A program made the position numbers and the translations under genes. Under the pieces are notes generated by a model. The model was not told where the DNA came from, ran no database searches, and was given only the letters and a program-made list of their open reading frames with translations. A stretch of DNA of 36,835 bases from Methanolobus sp. UBA32 (GTDB lineage Archaea; Halobacteriota; Methanosarcinia; Methanosarcinales; Methanosarcinaceae), in assembly GCA_002507205.1 (NCBI GenBank), contig DAZF01000047.1, positions 13,267 through 50,101 on the forward strand, in the 5' to 3' direction. The stretch's first letter is position 1. Each line of letters opens with the position of its first letter. Of the stretch, positions 1 through 8,981 are shown piece after piece.

Positions 1-1
1 A

Positions 2-49
2 AGAACAGAATACTATGGTGTAACGCCTGATAAATCCATTAAAAAATAA
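2..49 (+). pseudogene. 3' end of a transposase (cut by window edge)
   Basis: The first bases encode the C-terminal tail RTEYYGVTPDKSIKK followed by TAA. The same tail, with one residue changed, ends the decayed transposase at 1148-1447. Only the last 15 codons lie in the window, so I cannot say whether the upstream copy is intact. The IS family is not determined. The two ends are in the same orientation about 1.4 kb apart and bracket the methyltransferase gene. Confidence 0.55.
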
Positions 50-61
50 CTTTTCAATTAA

Positions 62-77
62 AAGGCAAACTAGCCTT
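62..77 (+). terminator. hairpin after transposase end
   Basis: AAGGC and GCCTT form a 5-bp stem around a 6-nt loop, followed by a T-rich run (TATTTCTTTATTTTT). It sits 12 nt after the transposase stop codon and probably ends that transcript. The rest of 78-346 shows no gene that I can support. Confidence 0.45.
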
Positions 78-346
78 CTATTTCTTTATTTTTCTGTACT
101 TCTTTGATATTTTTCTCGAACTCTGTTATTGAATGAATAATTAGGAGTTGCGAGATGTGCGGCTGATGTATGTGGAGTTTTTTGACTTCCTGTTTCCCAT
201 AAAGAAGAAAGATATGGAAAAATTAGATTTTATAGCCGGTAGCTGTATCAGGGACAATTCTGCACTGTCCTGAACGTGCTTTAAAAAACAAAATCATTAT
301 CGTGGTACCACAACAGATTTATGCAAGCTTCCTCTAAAAAATATTC

Positions 347-1093
347 ATGAGCGAATCACCAATTTTTGAGATATTTGACGGTTTACCCAGACAGGGTCCT
401 GGCAGTAATGAATGTACTGAAAAAGCCTTTAATTTGCTTTCTTCTCTTCCTGCAGGCAGTAAGATCCTTGACATTGGTTGTGGTGTGGGTATGCAGACAA
501 TACATCTTGCGAAGATCTGCAGTGACTGTCACATCACTGCAACTGACGTTTACCAGCCTTTTCTGGACAAACTGATGGAAAATGCGGTTAAAGAAGGAGT
601 AGATGACAGGATCACCACAGTTTGTGCTTCCATGGATGACCTGCCATTTGAAACAGAAGAATTCGACGTTATATGGGCAGAAGGCTCCATCTTTATCCTT
701 GGTTTTGAAAAAGGAATTAGCTATTGGAAACAGTTCCTTAAAAATGGAGGATATGTGGCAGTGACAGAGAACACATGGTTCACGGATGAACCTTCTCCGG
801 AAGTGCTTCAATTCTGGCAGGAGATATATCCTGGTATCATGAACATACCTGACACTGAGAAAGTTATCACGGCAGTGGGATATGATATCATTGACCACTT
901 TAAACTGCCAGTTTCTGTCTGGTATGATTTTTACTCCAATCTGGAAAAAAGAGTCGATGACATCAGTGATAACTATAAAGGAAACACCGAGGCAGAAATG
1001 ATACTTGAGTTTAACCGAAAAGAGATTAAGCTCTTCAGAGAACGCCCGGATGAATATGGTTATGCATTCTACATTTTTCAGAAGAATATCTAA
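347..1093 (+). CDS. class I SAM-dependent methyltransferase
   Basis: A 248-aa soluble protein with the Rossmann-fold methyltransferase layout. Motif I is LDIGCGVGMQT at about residues 41-51, the acidic post-I motif TATDVY is near residue 65, and the motif-IV-like segment DVIWAEGS is near residue 106. These bind S-adenosylmethionine. The variable C-terminal half gives no clear clue to the methyl acceptor, which could be a small molecule. There is no clear Shine-Dalgarno sequence before the ATG. The gene stands alone between two transposase 3' ends in direct orientation, so it may have been carried in or rearranged by IS activity. The fold assignment is secure; the substrate is unknown. Confidence 0.85.
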   Translation: MSESPIFEIFDGLPRQGPGSNECTEKAFNLLSSLPAGSKILDIGCGVGMQTIHLAKICSDCHITATDVYQPFLDKLMENAVKEGVDDRITTVCASMDDLPFETEEFDVIWAEGSIFILGFEKGISYWKQFLKNGGYVAVTENTWFTDEPSPEVLQFWQEIYPGIMNIPDTEKVITAVGYDIIDHFKLPVSVWYDFYSNLEKRVDDISDNYKGNTEAEMILEFNRKEIKLFRERPDEYGYAFYIFQKNI

Positions 1094-1147
1094 TATTGTA
1101 TATGGGATGACTTGCTTATAATAAGCAGGTCACATCCGAATACAAAT

Positions 1148-1447
1148 CGTTTTTTATTTGATTTTTTGCTCTACTATTCGTTCCCACTTGTGCGATTTGC
1201 CAATCGTATTTTTTCCCCGTCTGTCAAGTAAAGGAAAGACTTCCAACAGCATTTTGAAAAAAGCCTTTATCTTTTTAAGCAATCTTGGCTTAATTTCCTT
1301 GTGTGCAAAGGTGCACGTGCCGGTAACGGTTTTTTCAAGTCTATCCCGAACCTTGAACTCAAGATATTCGGCAAAAATGGTTGTCCATGGGGCAAGGCAA
1401 GAAGGGAATACTATGGTGTAACGCCTGATAAACCAATTAAGAAATAA
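1148..1447 (+). pseudogene. decayed transposase C-terminal fragment
   Basis: One frame reads RFANRIFSPSVK, an in-frame TAA at 1229-1231, then continues through KGARAGNGFFKS and NGCPWGKARREYYGV to end TPDKPIKK and TAA at 1445-1447. The run of about 70 residues after the internal stop, ending in the same tail found at the window start, marks a broken transposase. No start codon, N-terminal catalytic region or terminal inverted repeats were found. The family is unassigned, and a DDE-type enzyme is only a guess. Confidence 0.6.
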
Positions 1448-1485
1448 TGTACAAAAAGCATCAATAAATTAATTCTAAAAACAAA

Positions 1486-1510
1486 AATAAAGACCATATG
1501 GCCTTTTATT
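1486..1510. terminator. hairpin between transposase remnant and PLD gene
   Basis: The core CCATATGG is an 8-bp palindrome extended by AAAG and CTTT arms with single mismatches, and is T-rich on both sides. It lies between a plus-strand remnant and the 3' end of a minus-strand gene, so it could terminate either transcript. Confidence 0.4.
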
Positions 1511-1559
1511 CTTTCTCTTCTGATGCATCATTTTTCTTCTCGCAAATATCATATTATAC

Positions 1560-2297
1560 TCAAAGAGGGAAATCTAATTTATTCTTGTTAACTTTAAAAC
1601 AATCGTAACAAGTTGGTTTGATTTTTGATGATTTAGTTGATTGACCACAGATATGGCAGTATTTTTCACCATATTCTTCATTTTTGTATTTGTTCCAAGA
1701 AGTAAAACATTTCTTACAATATGGTGTTATTGGATCTAATTTGATTTCATCATTGCAACGAATACAAAATCCATTCTCTTTCACTGCAGTTTTAGGTGTA
1801 TTTTTAGGTGCAGCTTTAGATTTATTATTACTTGTATTCTCTTCACGGGGAATCTTCTCAACTGTAACCTTTAGTTCTTCACTGATACGGAATAGTCTCA
1901 TTGATTCCGTGTTAATTTCCTGATACAAATCAGGTTCATCTTCTTTTGAAACATATATGCCCATTTCATTGTTATTTTGTTGAGAAAACTCATACAGATT
2001 CATAGATGTAACTAAAGCTTCCTTTTCATTTAGATAACATTTAGCATGCAAATTTTTACAAAACCCTGTTCTAACAAAATCTAATGATTTTAACCAGTTG
2101 TTTTCGTCAGGTTGTAATTCATTTTTCCCATAAACAACATCAATATGTATTTTCATTCGATTTTTATCTTCAATTAGTTCTTTAATTCTATCATTAATTT
2201 TCAAGTATGGGCTGATGAGAATTACTTTTTCATCTGCATTTTTAATAAGCTTCTCTAAATGATAGGTAACACCACTAGTATCTAAGAATTTAGCCAT
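1560..2297 (-). CDS. phospholipase D-like protein with C-terminal zinc ribbons
   Basis: A 245-aa protein. Residues 1-120 resemble a single PLD-superfamily domain: HAKCYLN gives the H84-x-K86 pair, followed by TSMNL with N100 and NNNEMG with E111, the usual HKD-type order with weak conservation after the lysine. Residues about 135-170 are a Lys/Asn-rich linker. The C-terminus has four CxxC pairs (CIRC, CKKC, CHIC, CYDC), which look like two treble-clef or ribbon zinc sites. PLD proteins with one HKD usually dimerise and act on nucleic acid or phospholipid. The zinc ribbons favour nucleic acid, and a restriction or defence nuclease is possible, but there is no partner gene. The low GC content and the IS relics beside it suggest recent acquisition. 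Confidence 0.7.
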   Translation of the reverse strand: MAKFLDTSGVTYHLEKLIKNADEKVILISPYLKINDRIKELIEDKNRMKIHIDVVYGKNELQPDENNWLKSLDFVRTGFCKNLHAKCYLNEKEALVTSMNLYEFSQQNNNEMGIYVSKEDEPDLYQEINTESMRLFRISEELKVTVEKIPREENTSNNKSKAAPKNTPKTAVKENGFCIRCNDEIKLDPITPYCKKCFTSWNKYKNEEYGEKYCHICGQSTKSSKIKPTCYDCFKVNKNKLDFPL

Positions 2298-2520
2298 AGT
2301 ATAAAAATGTAAATATACTTATAAAAGGATTACGTCTTTTTTGATATTACAAACTTCCATTTGATTTCAGTATCACTCCTGAATAAATATTTACAATCAA
2401 GCTGGTCAAACACACAGTATCTATCCGTAAGTTGTTCCATTAGAATATGTTTTTAAGATAAAATAAGATTATGACACTACTCTAAGCAGTGCCATACATA
2501 TTTTTAACAACTCTAATTCT

Positions 2521-5500
2521 TCAGTTCGCCTTGATATATGCTATCATCTTCGGTGTCAGCAGAGGTATGATCTGCGGAAGCATGTTAGGCAGAAGATTAC
2601 CCATTGCATTTGGCATGAGGTCGGGCATCTGCTCGATCATGTAATCCGGCATTGGGACTCTCTTCTCAACAGCTTTTAGCATCTTTGGCATGACCTTTGG
2701 CATCAAAGACGGCATGAGCATTGGCATCATTATTGGCATCATGGGTTTCATGAGTACGTCCATGCCCGGTACGTACTTCACCGTCTTCATCATGGCCTGC
2801 ATGTATGAAGGCATGGCACCGATCATGTCAGGCAGGAGTTCCACCATCATCTCGGTCATGTTCTCCGGCTCCATCAGCTCGATCATCTTTTCGAAGGTCG
2901 CCCATGCAACAAGAGCATCAGTTGTCGTTTCCGGCAGGTCATATCCAAGACTGCATGCTGCAAGCGCTGCAAGGTCCTCTACCTTCATATCGACGTTATT
3001 ATCCTTTGCAGCGACCCTGAACTGAACAAGGCAGCACGGACAGAGTGCAGCCATGATGTCAGCATCCTGGTCAACAGCCTCCTGCAAACGGACATTACCT
3101 ATCTTACTGGCTACTTTTGGCTCATCGATGAGTGTGACAACAGAACCACAGCATAGTGCCTTTTCACGGTTGTGTTCCATCTCCCTGAACGTAACTCCCG
3201 GAATCGCTTTCAGTAATTCTCTTGGTGGTTCGTAGACTCCTGCACCGGCTCTTCCCAGGTGGCATGAATCATGCCATGCAATGGTCTTGTTGATCGGTAC
3301 CTTGAACTTTGGCTTTAACACATCCAGTTTATCCATGAGTATTTCTGAATAGTGTTTTGCTTCGATGTCAAAGTCCATTCCGAGTTTCTCAGCCCACTGT
3401 GGATAGATGGTCCTCCACATAAGCAGACATGCAGGGCATGATGTAACAACTGTCTTTGCGCCCAGCTTCTGCATATTGGCAATATTCATTTTCAGGATTC
3501 TTTCAAACACATCCCATTTTCCGGCAACGAGCATTGGAATTCCACAACATGCTTCCTTGTCACCAAGGTATGCGAAATCGATTCCAGCTTCATCAAGCAG
3601 ACGAACCGTACCCTCTGCAACATCCTTTTCCACAAAAGATGCGGTACATCCTGCAAAGTATGCGATTTCCGCCTTGTCCTTGATCTTTGCCCTGATATCA
3701 TCAGGCAGCCACTTGTCCCTGTCTACTCTGTAATTTGCCCAGATATTCCTTTCCTTGTCCAGACTCTGAGCCATGATCTCAAACGGAGGAATTGTCATCA
3801 TGCCTCTCTTCTGGACAAAGTTTTCCCTCAGTGTCATCCATGAACGTTCGATCGGCAGGTCAAGCTGACAGTTATGATCACACATCTCACAGGTGGTACA
3901 GGCAAGGAAAGTATCCACCTGTTCCTGGTCAAGGGGCATTTTTCCGGCAAGGTATTCCTTGATGAAGAACCACTTACCACGTGGGGACTGTGATTCCCAG
4001 CCTCTGCCGTAGTACTGGTCACACTCATTCACACAGTATCCACACTGGGCACAGGTGTACGCATGAGATATAATGTCGCCCGGTATTTTTTTCTCATCCT
4101 TGAATTCCTGTTCTCCGACTCCTGACATATTTCCTACCATGCGGGCCATTGGCTCGAATGCTTTAGCAAAGGAAAGCCCTGTCTTCAACATGGTTTTACC
4201 GGTCAGTGTCTCAGGGTTCATTATGTCATCAGGATCGGTCTGCTTCTTAAGCTCCTGAATCAGAGGCAGGCGCTTTTTGTAGACCTTATCTGCCTGTTGC
4301 GCAAAATAGAGGCCTGATGCATATATCCTTCCACCATTCTCCTCAGCTATCTTTACAATACTAAGGGCAAGTGGGAAAGCAAGATTGTACTTGAAGGATC
4401 TTTCCGAGTGAGGCATGAAACAAAGCATAATAGCTTCATCACCCTTTGTGACCATTCCCTCGACCAGCACAGGAAGTCCAATCTTTTTACCGATCTCTGT
4501 AAACATGGTATCGATCTTATCCACTGGCACTACCACTTCAGCAGGAATGAAGGAAGGGCCAAGTCTCTTCACTTTCATGGACCTGAACCATTCCTGAGTC
4601 TCATGCTCGGCAATTTCATCTGGCAGGATCTCTCCGCCGGCTTCCTTTATTATATCTTCAAGGCCGCTGACATCTCTTGACTGCGGATAGGCGAAATTGC
4701 ATATGTAGGAATGCGGAAGTTCCGGCCTGTGTTCCTCAACAGTTTCTCCATAATGTGTTTTATATGGGGATTTGTTCTTCATGTCAGCCCATTGTGGATT
4801 TAAGAATGAGATTGCCCAGATGGGTATTTTCTTCTCCCCTACTTTCCTGATAGCATTCTTCATGCTGGAAGCATCAGGGAATCCTGCAGAGATTGCGGCG
4901 TTCTTTTCGTATTTCCTCAATTTCAGGGTAACCTGTGTTATGATACCGGTGGTTCCCATGGTACCGATGATCTTGTCAAGCTCATTGCCTGAGAAATCCT
5001 TAACCTCTCCATTTGGCAGGACAACCCTGGCAGATTCCATAGTGTCCTGTGACCAGCCGTATTCATAACTTCCGTAACCCACACCATTCTGTGCAAGCCA
5101 TCCTCCAACAGTTGCGGACATTGCGCTTGATGGAACTGCCTGTACGGCCAGACCTTCCTCGTTAAGTTTAGACTCAAGGTCGTACCATACGGCACCAGCG
5201 CCTACAGTCACTTTGAGATTATCTTTGTCGATATCAATAATTTCCCTCATGGGAGTTACGTCGGCAATGATACCACCCTTTGTGGGTATGATACCGCCGT
5301 ATCCTGATGAAGCCCCTGCTCTTGGCACGATTGGTATCTTGTATTTGCGTGCAAAATTAACAAGCTCAACAGCTTTTGCTTCATCCTTTACTTTTACAAT
5401 TGCAGCAGGCTTTGTTTTACCAACCATCTTTTTTACAAGAGATGGCAATGCTCCCACATCGTGTGTGTAAAAGTGTCTTTCCTTATCTTTGAAATTAACT

Positions 5501-5568
5501 CCCCTTCCAAAGATGTCAGAGAGTTCTTTCTTTTGTTTCTCAGTTAGTTCAAACGTTGAATTTGTCAT
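2521..5568 (-). CDS. FAD-linked oxidase fused to two-CCG iron-sulfur reductase module, Met/Pro-rich tail
   Basis: A fusion protein of 1015 aa. I prefer the ATG at 5568, with GGGG just upstream; an in-frame TTG at 5580 would add 4 residues, and the numbering here uses that longer form. Residues 50-460 are a GlcD/D-lactate-dehydrogenase-type FAD domain with PRAGASSGYGG at 87-97. Two 4Fe-4S motifs follow (C510/513/516/520 and C561/564/567/571), then two HdrB/HdrD-like CCG modules (C645, CC678-679, CPAC 715-718; C773, CC810-811, C847/C850). Such proteins oxidise 2-hydroxy acids such as D-lactate and pass electrons to a membrane carrier or heterodisulfide-type partner. Residues 907-1019 form an odd tail with 26 Met and 17 Pro. 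The divergent pyruvate kinase gene suggests a link to pyruvate metabolism. The substrate is inferred. Confidence 0.85.
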   Translation of the reverse strand: MTNSTFELTEKQKKELSDIFGRGVNFKDKERHFYTHDVGALPSLVKKMVGKTKPAAIVKVKDEAKAVELVNFARKYKIPIVPRAGASSGYGGIIPTKGGIIADVTPMREIIDIDKDNLKVTVGAGAVWYDLESKLNEEGLAVQAVPSSAMSATVGGWLAQNGVGYGSYEYGWSQDTMESARVVLPNGEVKDFSGNELDKIIGTMGTTGIITQVTLKLRKYEKNAAISAGFPDASSMKNAIRKVGEKKIPIWAISFLNPQWADMKNKSPYKTHYGETVEEHRPELPHSYICNFAYPQSRDVSGLEDIIKEAGGEILPDEIAEHETQEWFRSMKVKRLGPSFIPAEVVVPVDKIDTMFTEIGKKIGLPVLVEGMVTKGDEAIMLCFMPHSERSFKYNLAFPLALSIVKIAEENGGRIYASGLYFAQQADKVYKKRLPLIQELKKQTDPDDIMNPETLTGKTMLKTGLSFAKAFEPMARMVGNMSGVGEQEFKDEKKIPGDIISHAYTCAQCGYCVNECDQYYGRGWESQSPRGKWFFIKEYLAGKMPLDQEQVDTFLACTTCEMCDHNCQLDLPIERSWMTLRENFVQKRGMMTIPPFEIMAQSLDKERNIWANYRVDRDKWLPDDIRAKIKDKAEIAYFAGCTASFVEKDVAEGTVRLLDEAGIDFAYLGDKEACCGIPMLVAGKWDVFERILKMNIANMQKLGAKTVVTSCPACLLMWRTIYPQWAEKLGMDFDIEAKHYSEILMDKLDVLKPKFKVPINKTIAWHDSCHLGRAGAGVYEPPRELLKAIPGVTFREMEHNREKALCCGSVVTLIDEPKVASKIGNVRLQEAVDQDADIMAALCPCCLVQFRVAAKDNNVDMKVEDLAALAACSLGYDLPETTTDALVAWATFEKMIELMEPENMTEMMVELLPDMIGAMPSYMQAMMKTVKYVPGMDVLMKPMMPIMMPMLMPSLMPKVMPKMLKAVEKRVPMPDYMIEQMPDLMPNAMGNLLPNMLPQIIPLLTPKMIAYIKAN

Positions 5569-5583
5569 GGTAAACCCCAATAT

Positions 5584-5647
5584 GTATTGGATACTATTAG
5601 TTTAAATAATTTTTAATGATGTATCCTATATATAGTGTATTGAATAC
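5584..5647. promoter_or_regulatory. divergent promoter with two GTATT-n-AATAC-like repeats
   Basis: GTATTGAATAC at 5637-5647 is a perfect palindrome about a central base, and GTATTGGATAC at 5584-5594 differs at one base. A strong TATA-like CTATATATAG lies between them at 5627-5636. The region separates the FAD/CCG oxidase gene from pyruvate kinase, so the pair may be an operator for divergent control. Confidence 0.35.
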
Positions 5648-5726
5648 TTCTGAATAAGTCTTAATTTAATCAGTTCCATAAGAAATACTGAATTAATAAT
5701 TGCTTATCATTAAGGTGGGATAAAGT

Positions 5727-7166
5727 ATGGATTTGCCTGATCATAAAACAAAGATCGTATGTACTATCGGCCCGGCCTCTTCTTCAGAGGATGTGCTACG
5801 GGAACTCATTCTACAGGGCATGAATGTTGCCCGGCTGAACTTCTCTCATGGTGATCTGAACGACCACCGCGCAATCATCAAAAGAATACGGACCATAGCC
5901 GGGGAACTCAACAGGGTGGTAGCTATAATGGCAGATCTTCCCGGTCCGAAGATACGGGTGGGAATCATCCAGGACGAACCAATGATGCTTGAAAGAGGGG
6001 CGCACGTAACTTTGACCTCACGTGACGTTCCCGGAAAGGATTCATTGATTCCTGTTCAGTACAAACAGATAGCAGATAGTGTGATTCCGGGCAGTCATAT
6101 TTATCTGAATGATGGCTTCATCCAGCTCGATTGTGTGAGCATCGAAGGCGAAGATATCTATTGTGAAGTCATTGTCGGTGGTCCCCTGTTCTCCAAAAAA
6201 GGCATCAATTTGCCAGGTTCCCAGATGTTCATCAATCCCATAACCGGAAAGGATCTGGAGGTCGTTGATTTTGGACTTGAGGAAGGTTTGAGCATATTCT
6301 GCCTGTCCTTCATAGAATCAAAAGAGGATATCATACAGGTTAGGAACTATGCAGAAAGCCAGGGCAAAGAAATATTCATTGTTTCAAAGATCGAGAGAGA
6401 ACAGGCCGTAAAGAACATAGACTCCATAATCAAGGAGAGCGATGCAATTATGATCGCCCGTGGGGACCTTGGTGTGGAGATTCCCATACAGGATGTTCCT
6501 ATTGTGCAAAAGGACATTATACATAAGGCAAACCTGATGAGCACACCGGTAATTACCGCAACGCAGATGCTTGAATCTATGACCGGCAATATCCGGCCTA
6601 CAAGGGCTGAAGCCACAGATGTGGCAAATGCGATAATAGACGGAACGGATGCAGTTATGCTTTCAGCGGAGACTGCAGTAGGAAAATACCCGGTTGAAAC
6701 TGTTAAAATGATGGCTAAGATTGCAAGATCAACTGAAAAATGGAGGGACCATACAACAATAGGCCTTGAGATGATGAAAAAAGCCATTCATAAAATGAAT
6801 CCGAGTGTAGAGGATATGATCTCTATACAGGTGAATGATGCACTTCGCAGTCTTCCTGTACGTTATGTTATTACTCCTACTGTTTCAGGAAAGACTCCCC
6901 GGCACATTTCAAGATTCAGGCCGGATGTCTGGATACTCGCATTTAGCCGATATCCTCTTACATGTGAGCAACTTGCAATGCAGTATGCAGTCTATCCGGT
7001 TCTTGTCCATCAGAAGGTGGGGGATTGGGAAGAAACGGTCATGGATACTTTGAAAAGATCTAATATTATATTTGGGGGAGATATGGTAATTCTCACCCAG
7101 GGTCAGGTATCAGGTCACGGGAAACCTGGTGGCACGAATCTTCTGAAGTTCATCGAAGTAAAATAA
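5727..7166 (+). CDS. pyk: pyruvate kinase
   Basis: A 479-aa protein that converts phosphoenolpyruvate and ADP to pyruvate and ATP in the cytoplasm. Family motifs are clear: TKIVCTIGPAS at the start, MNVARLNFSHG near residue 32, the catalytic lysine and metal site in IVSKIERE and ARGDLGVEI, and TATQMLESM followed by PTRAEATDVANAI. The C-terminal allosteric domain is present, so the length is normal. AAGGTGGGA lies about 6 nt before the ATG as a ribosome binding site. It is divergent from the FAD/CCG oxidase, whose product may be pyruvate. Methanogens of this group use pyruvate mostly for biosynthesis, so the kinase may serve glycogen breakdown; that role is inference. Confidence 0.95.
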   Translation: MDLPDHKTKIVCTIGPASSSEDVLRELILQGMNVARLNFSHGDLNDHRAIIKRIRTIAGELNRVVAIMADLPGPKIRVGIIQDEPMMLERGAHVTLTSRDVPGKDSLIPVQYKQIADSVIPGSHIYLNDGFIQLDCVSIEGEDIYCEVIVGGPLFSKKGINLPGSQMFINPITGKDLEVVDFGLEEGLSIFCLSFIESKEDIIQVRNYAESQGKEIFIVSKIEREQAVKNIDSIIKESDAIMIARGDLGVEIPIQDVPIVQKDIIHKANLMSTPVITATQMLESMTGNIRPTRAEATDVANAIIDGTDAVMLSAETAVGKYPVETVKMMAKIARSTEKWRDHTTIGLEMMKKAIHKMNPSVEDMISIQVNDALRSLPVRYVITPTVSGKTPRHISRFRPDVWILAFSRYPLTCEQLAMQYAVYPVLVHQKVGDWEETVMDTLKRSNIIFGGDMVILTQGQVSGHGKPGGTNLLKFIEVK

Positions 7167-7206
7167 TATTTTCTTATATTTTCTTTTTATTGTAATGTGG
7201 CATAAA

Positions 7207-7256
7207 AAATAAATATAGTAAGTATTATAGACACATTTACACTTTTGGGGAGGGGT
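7207..7256 (+). promoter_or_regulatory. TATA box and ribosome binding site for the sensor kinase
   Basis: AAATAAATATAG at about 7207-7218 is a plausible TATA box, putting the transcript start near 7240. GGGGAGGGGTG at 7247-7257 is the strongest Shine-Dalgarno-like sequence in this stretch. It lies a few bases before ATT at 7261, not before any ATG, GTG or TTG able to open the frame. This supports the unusual start chosen for the next gene. Confidence 0.5.
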
Positions 7257-7260
7257 GTGA

Positions 7261-8979
7261 ATTAGTAAGGGAAAAGATGGTTGGATCGTCAGGGTACTAT
7301 TATTTATTTTTATCATCAATTTAATTTTTCTTCCTGCGGCGAATTGTGAATCCAATGTTTACAAAATTGGTGTTCTTTCGGTTTACGGAGAAAAGGATGA
7401 TACTATGGGGCAATGGACTCCAACCGCAGAGTATCTGTCAAGCAGTATTCCCAATACAACCTTTGAAGTAATTCCTCTTGATTATGATGAATTCTTTTTT
7501 GTTATAAATAATGAAGGGATTGATTTCTTCTATTCAAATCCCATGGTTTACGTGGAAATGGCGCGCATCTACGGAGCCGGCAGGATCGCAACATTCCAGC
7601 CGATGTGGGAAAATTCTTCATATGATGGCTTTGGCGGTGTTATTCTTACAAGGGCTGACCGGGACGATATCAATTCTTTGCAGGATATGAAAGGGAAATC
7701 TTTTATGGCAGTCAGCGAAGAATCATTTGGTGGATTTTTGGCTGCTGCGGGAGAATTACAACATCAGGGCATAAATTACAATAATGATTTTAATGAACTG
7801 ACATTTGGTAAGACCCATGACAATGTGGTTCTTGCCATTCTCAATGGGGATATCGATGCCGGAACGGTCAGAACCGGCACCCTGGAAAAAATGGCTCTTG
7901 AAGGTAGGATAAATATTGAGGATATCAAAGTTCTTAATCAGAAAGAGTACGAGAACTTTCCTCTTCTTGTGAGCACAGATATTTATCCTGAATGGATGTT
8001 CGGGAAGACCGCTTCAACGTCAGAGGATATTTCTAATAAAGTATCTATAGCCCTTTTAAGCATGCCTTCAAACAGCAATGCTGCCATTACTCTTGGTTCA
8101 AGTGGTTGGTCAGTTCCGGCAAGCTATAGTCCTGTTGATAATCTTATGAAAGAACTCAGGGTTAGCCTATATGTTGATTACGGAAAAGTATCTCCTACAC
8201 AGGCAATTATTCAGTACTGGTACATTTTAGCTCTCATGGCTATGCTTTTTGTTATTTTTGAAGTGCATTCCCGTTGGATGGTGGAGAAAGCAAAAAAAGT
8301 AAAACTTGAAGATTCAAACGAATTAAAGGACCTCTTCGCAGATATTATGAGGCATGACCTGTTAAATCCGGCAAGTATTGTCAAAGGGTTTAGTGATGTG
8401 CTGTACATGAAAGAAACCGATGGTGAGAAAAAAGAAACACTCAAAATAATAAGTGAACAGACCGATCATCTGATATCAATGATAGGTTCTGCTGCAAAAC
8501 TTGCAAAACTTGAATCATACGAAGAGATGGAATTTGTAACAAATGATGTTGGCCTTATATTGTGGCATGTTGCTGACAGTTTTTCTTCCGAATTTAGAAA
8601 AAAGGATATTAAACTTGACTTTGAGCTAGAAAGAGAATATCCTTCCAGAACAAACGATGTAATAGAGGATGTTTTTTCCAATCTGATATCCAATGCTCTC
8701 AAGTATAGTCCTTCAGGTAGCACTATAAGGTTGGATATTGCTGAAATTGGCAAGAAATGGAAAATAATGGTGGCAGATGAAGGGGACGGAATCCCCGATG
8801 AAGCCAAACCATATATTTTTGAGAGATTTAAAAGAGCTGACAAAAAAGGTATAAAAGGAACCGGTCTTGGTCTTGCAATTGTCAAAAGGATAGTTGATAT
8901 TCACAAAGGCGCCGTTGGTGTTGAAGACAATCCACAGGGCAAAGGATCTATTTTCTGGGTCATGCTGGATAAAGCATGA
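7261..8979 (+). CDS. membrane sensor histidine kinase with PhnD-like extracellular binding domain
   Basis: About 572 aa from the proposed ATT start. An ATG-only reading from 7405 would remove the signal peptide (RVLLFIFIINLIFLPAA, about residues 12-28) and the first strand of the binding domain (KIGVLSVYGE). Residues 30-310 resemble a periplasmic-binding-protein-2 domain of the PhnD or TAXI type. One membrane helix follows near 320-337 (ILALMAMLFVIFEV). The kinase core has the H-box MRHDLLNPAS with H365, the N-box NLISNALKYSP, DEGDGIPDE, and GTGLGLAIVKRI. It probably binds an extracellular ligand (oxyanion or small organic) and autophosphorylates. No response regulator is adjacent. Domain calls are firm, the ligand is unknown, and the start is argued in the findings. 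Confidence 0.85.
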   Translation: MSKGKDGWIVRVLLFIFIINLIFLPAANCESNVYKIGVLSVYGEKDDTMGQWTPTAEYLSSSIPNTTFEVIPLDYDEFFFVINNEGIDFFYSNPMVYVEMARIYGAGRIATFQPMWENSSYDGFGGVILTRADRDDINSLQDMKGKSFMAVSEESFGGFLAAAGELQHQGINYNNDFNELTFGKTHDNVVLAILNGDIDAGTVRTGTLEKMALEGRINIEDIKVLNQKEYENFPLLVSTDIYPEWMFGKTASTSEDISNKVSIALLSMPSNSNAAITLGSSGWSVPASYSPVDNLMKELRVSLYVDYGKVSPTQAIIQYWYILALMAMLFVIFEVHSRWMVEKAKKVKLEDSNELKDLFADIMRHDLLNPASIVKGFSDVLYMKETDGEKKETLKIISEQTDHLISMIGSAAKLAKLESYEEMEFVTNDVGLILWHVADSFSSEFRKKDIKLDFELEREYPSRTNDVIEDVFSNLISNALKYSPSGSTIRLDIAEIGKKWKIMVADEGDGIPDEAKPYIFERFKRADKKGIKGTGLGLAIVKRIVDIHKGAVGVEDNPQGKGSIFWVMLDKA

Positions 8980-8981
8980 GA

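Noticed and set aside
2690..3025. Open frame on the plus strand opposite the Met-rich tail of the FAD/CCG oxidase
   Set aside because: It is the mirror of Met/Pro repeats (CAT/GGC runs) in the real gene, with no ribosome binding site or family.
7255..7265. Pyrrolysine (TAG) or TGA read-through to explain the kinase start
   Set aside because: The in-frame codon after GTG at 7255 is TGA, not TAG, and the TAG nearby is in another frame followed by TAA; the ATT start is simpler.
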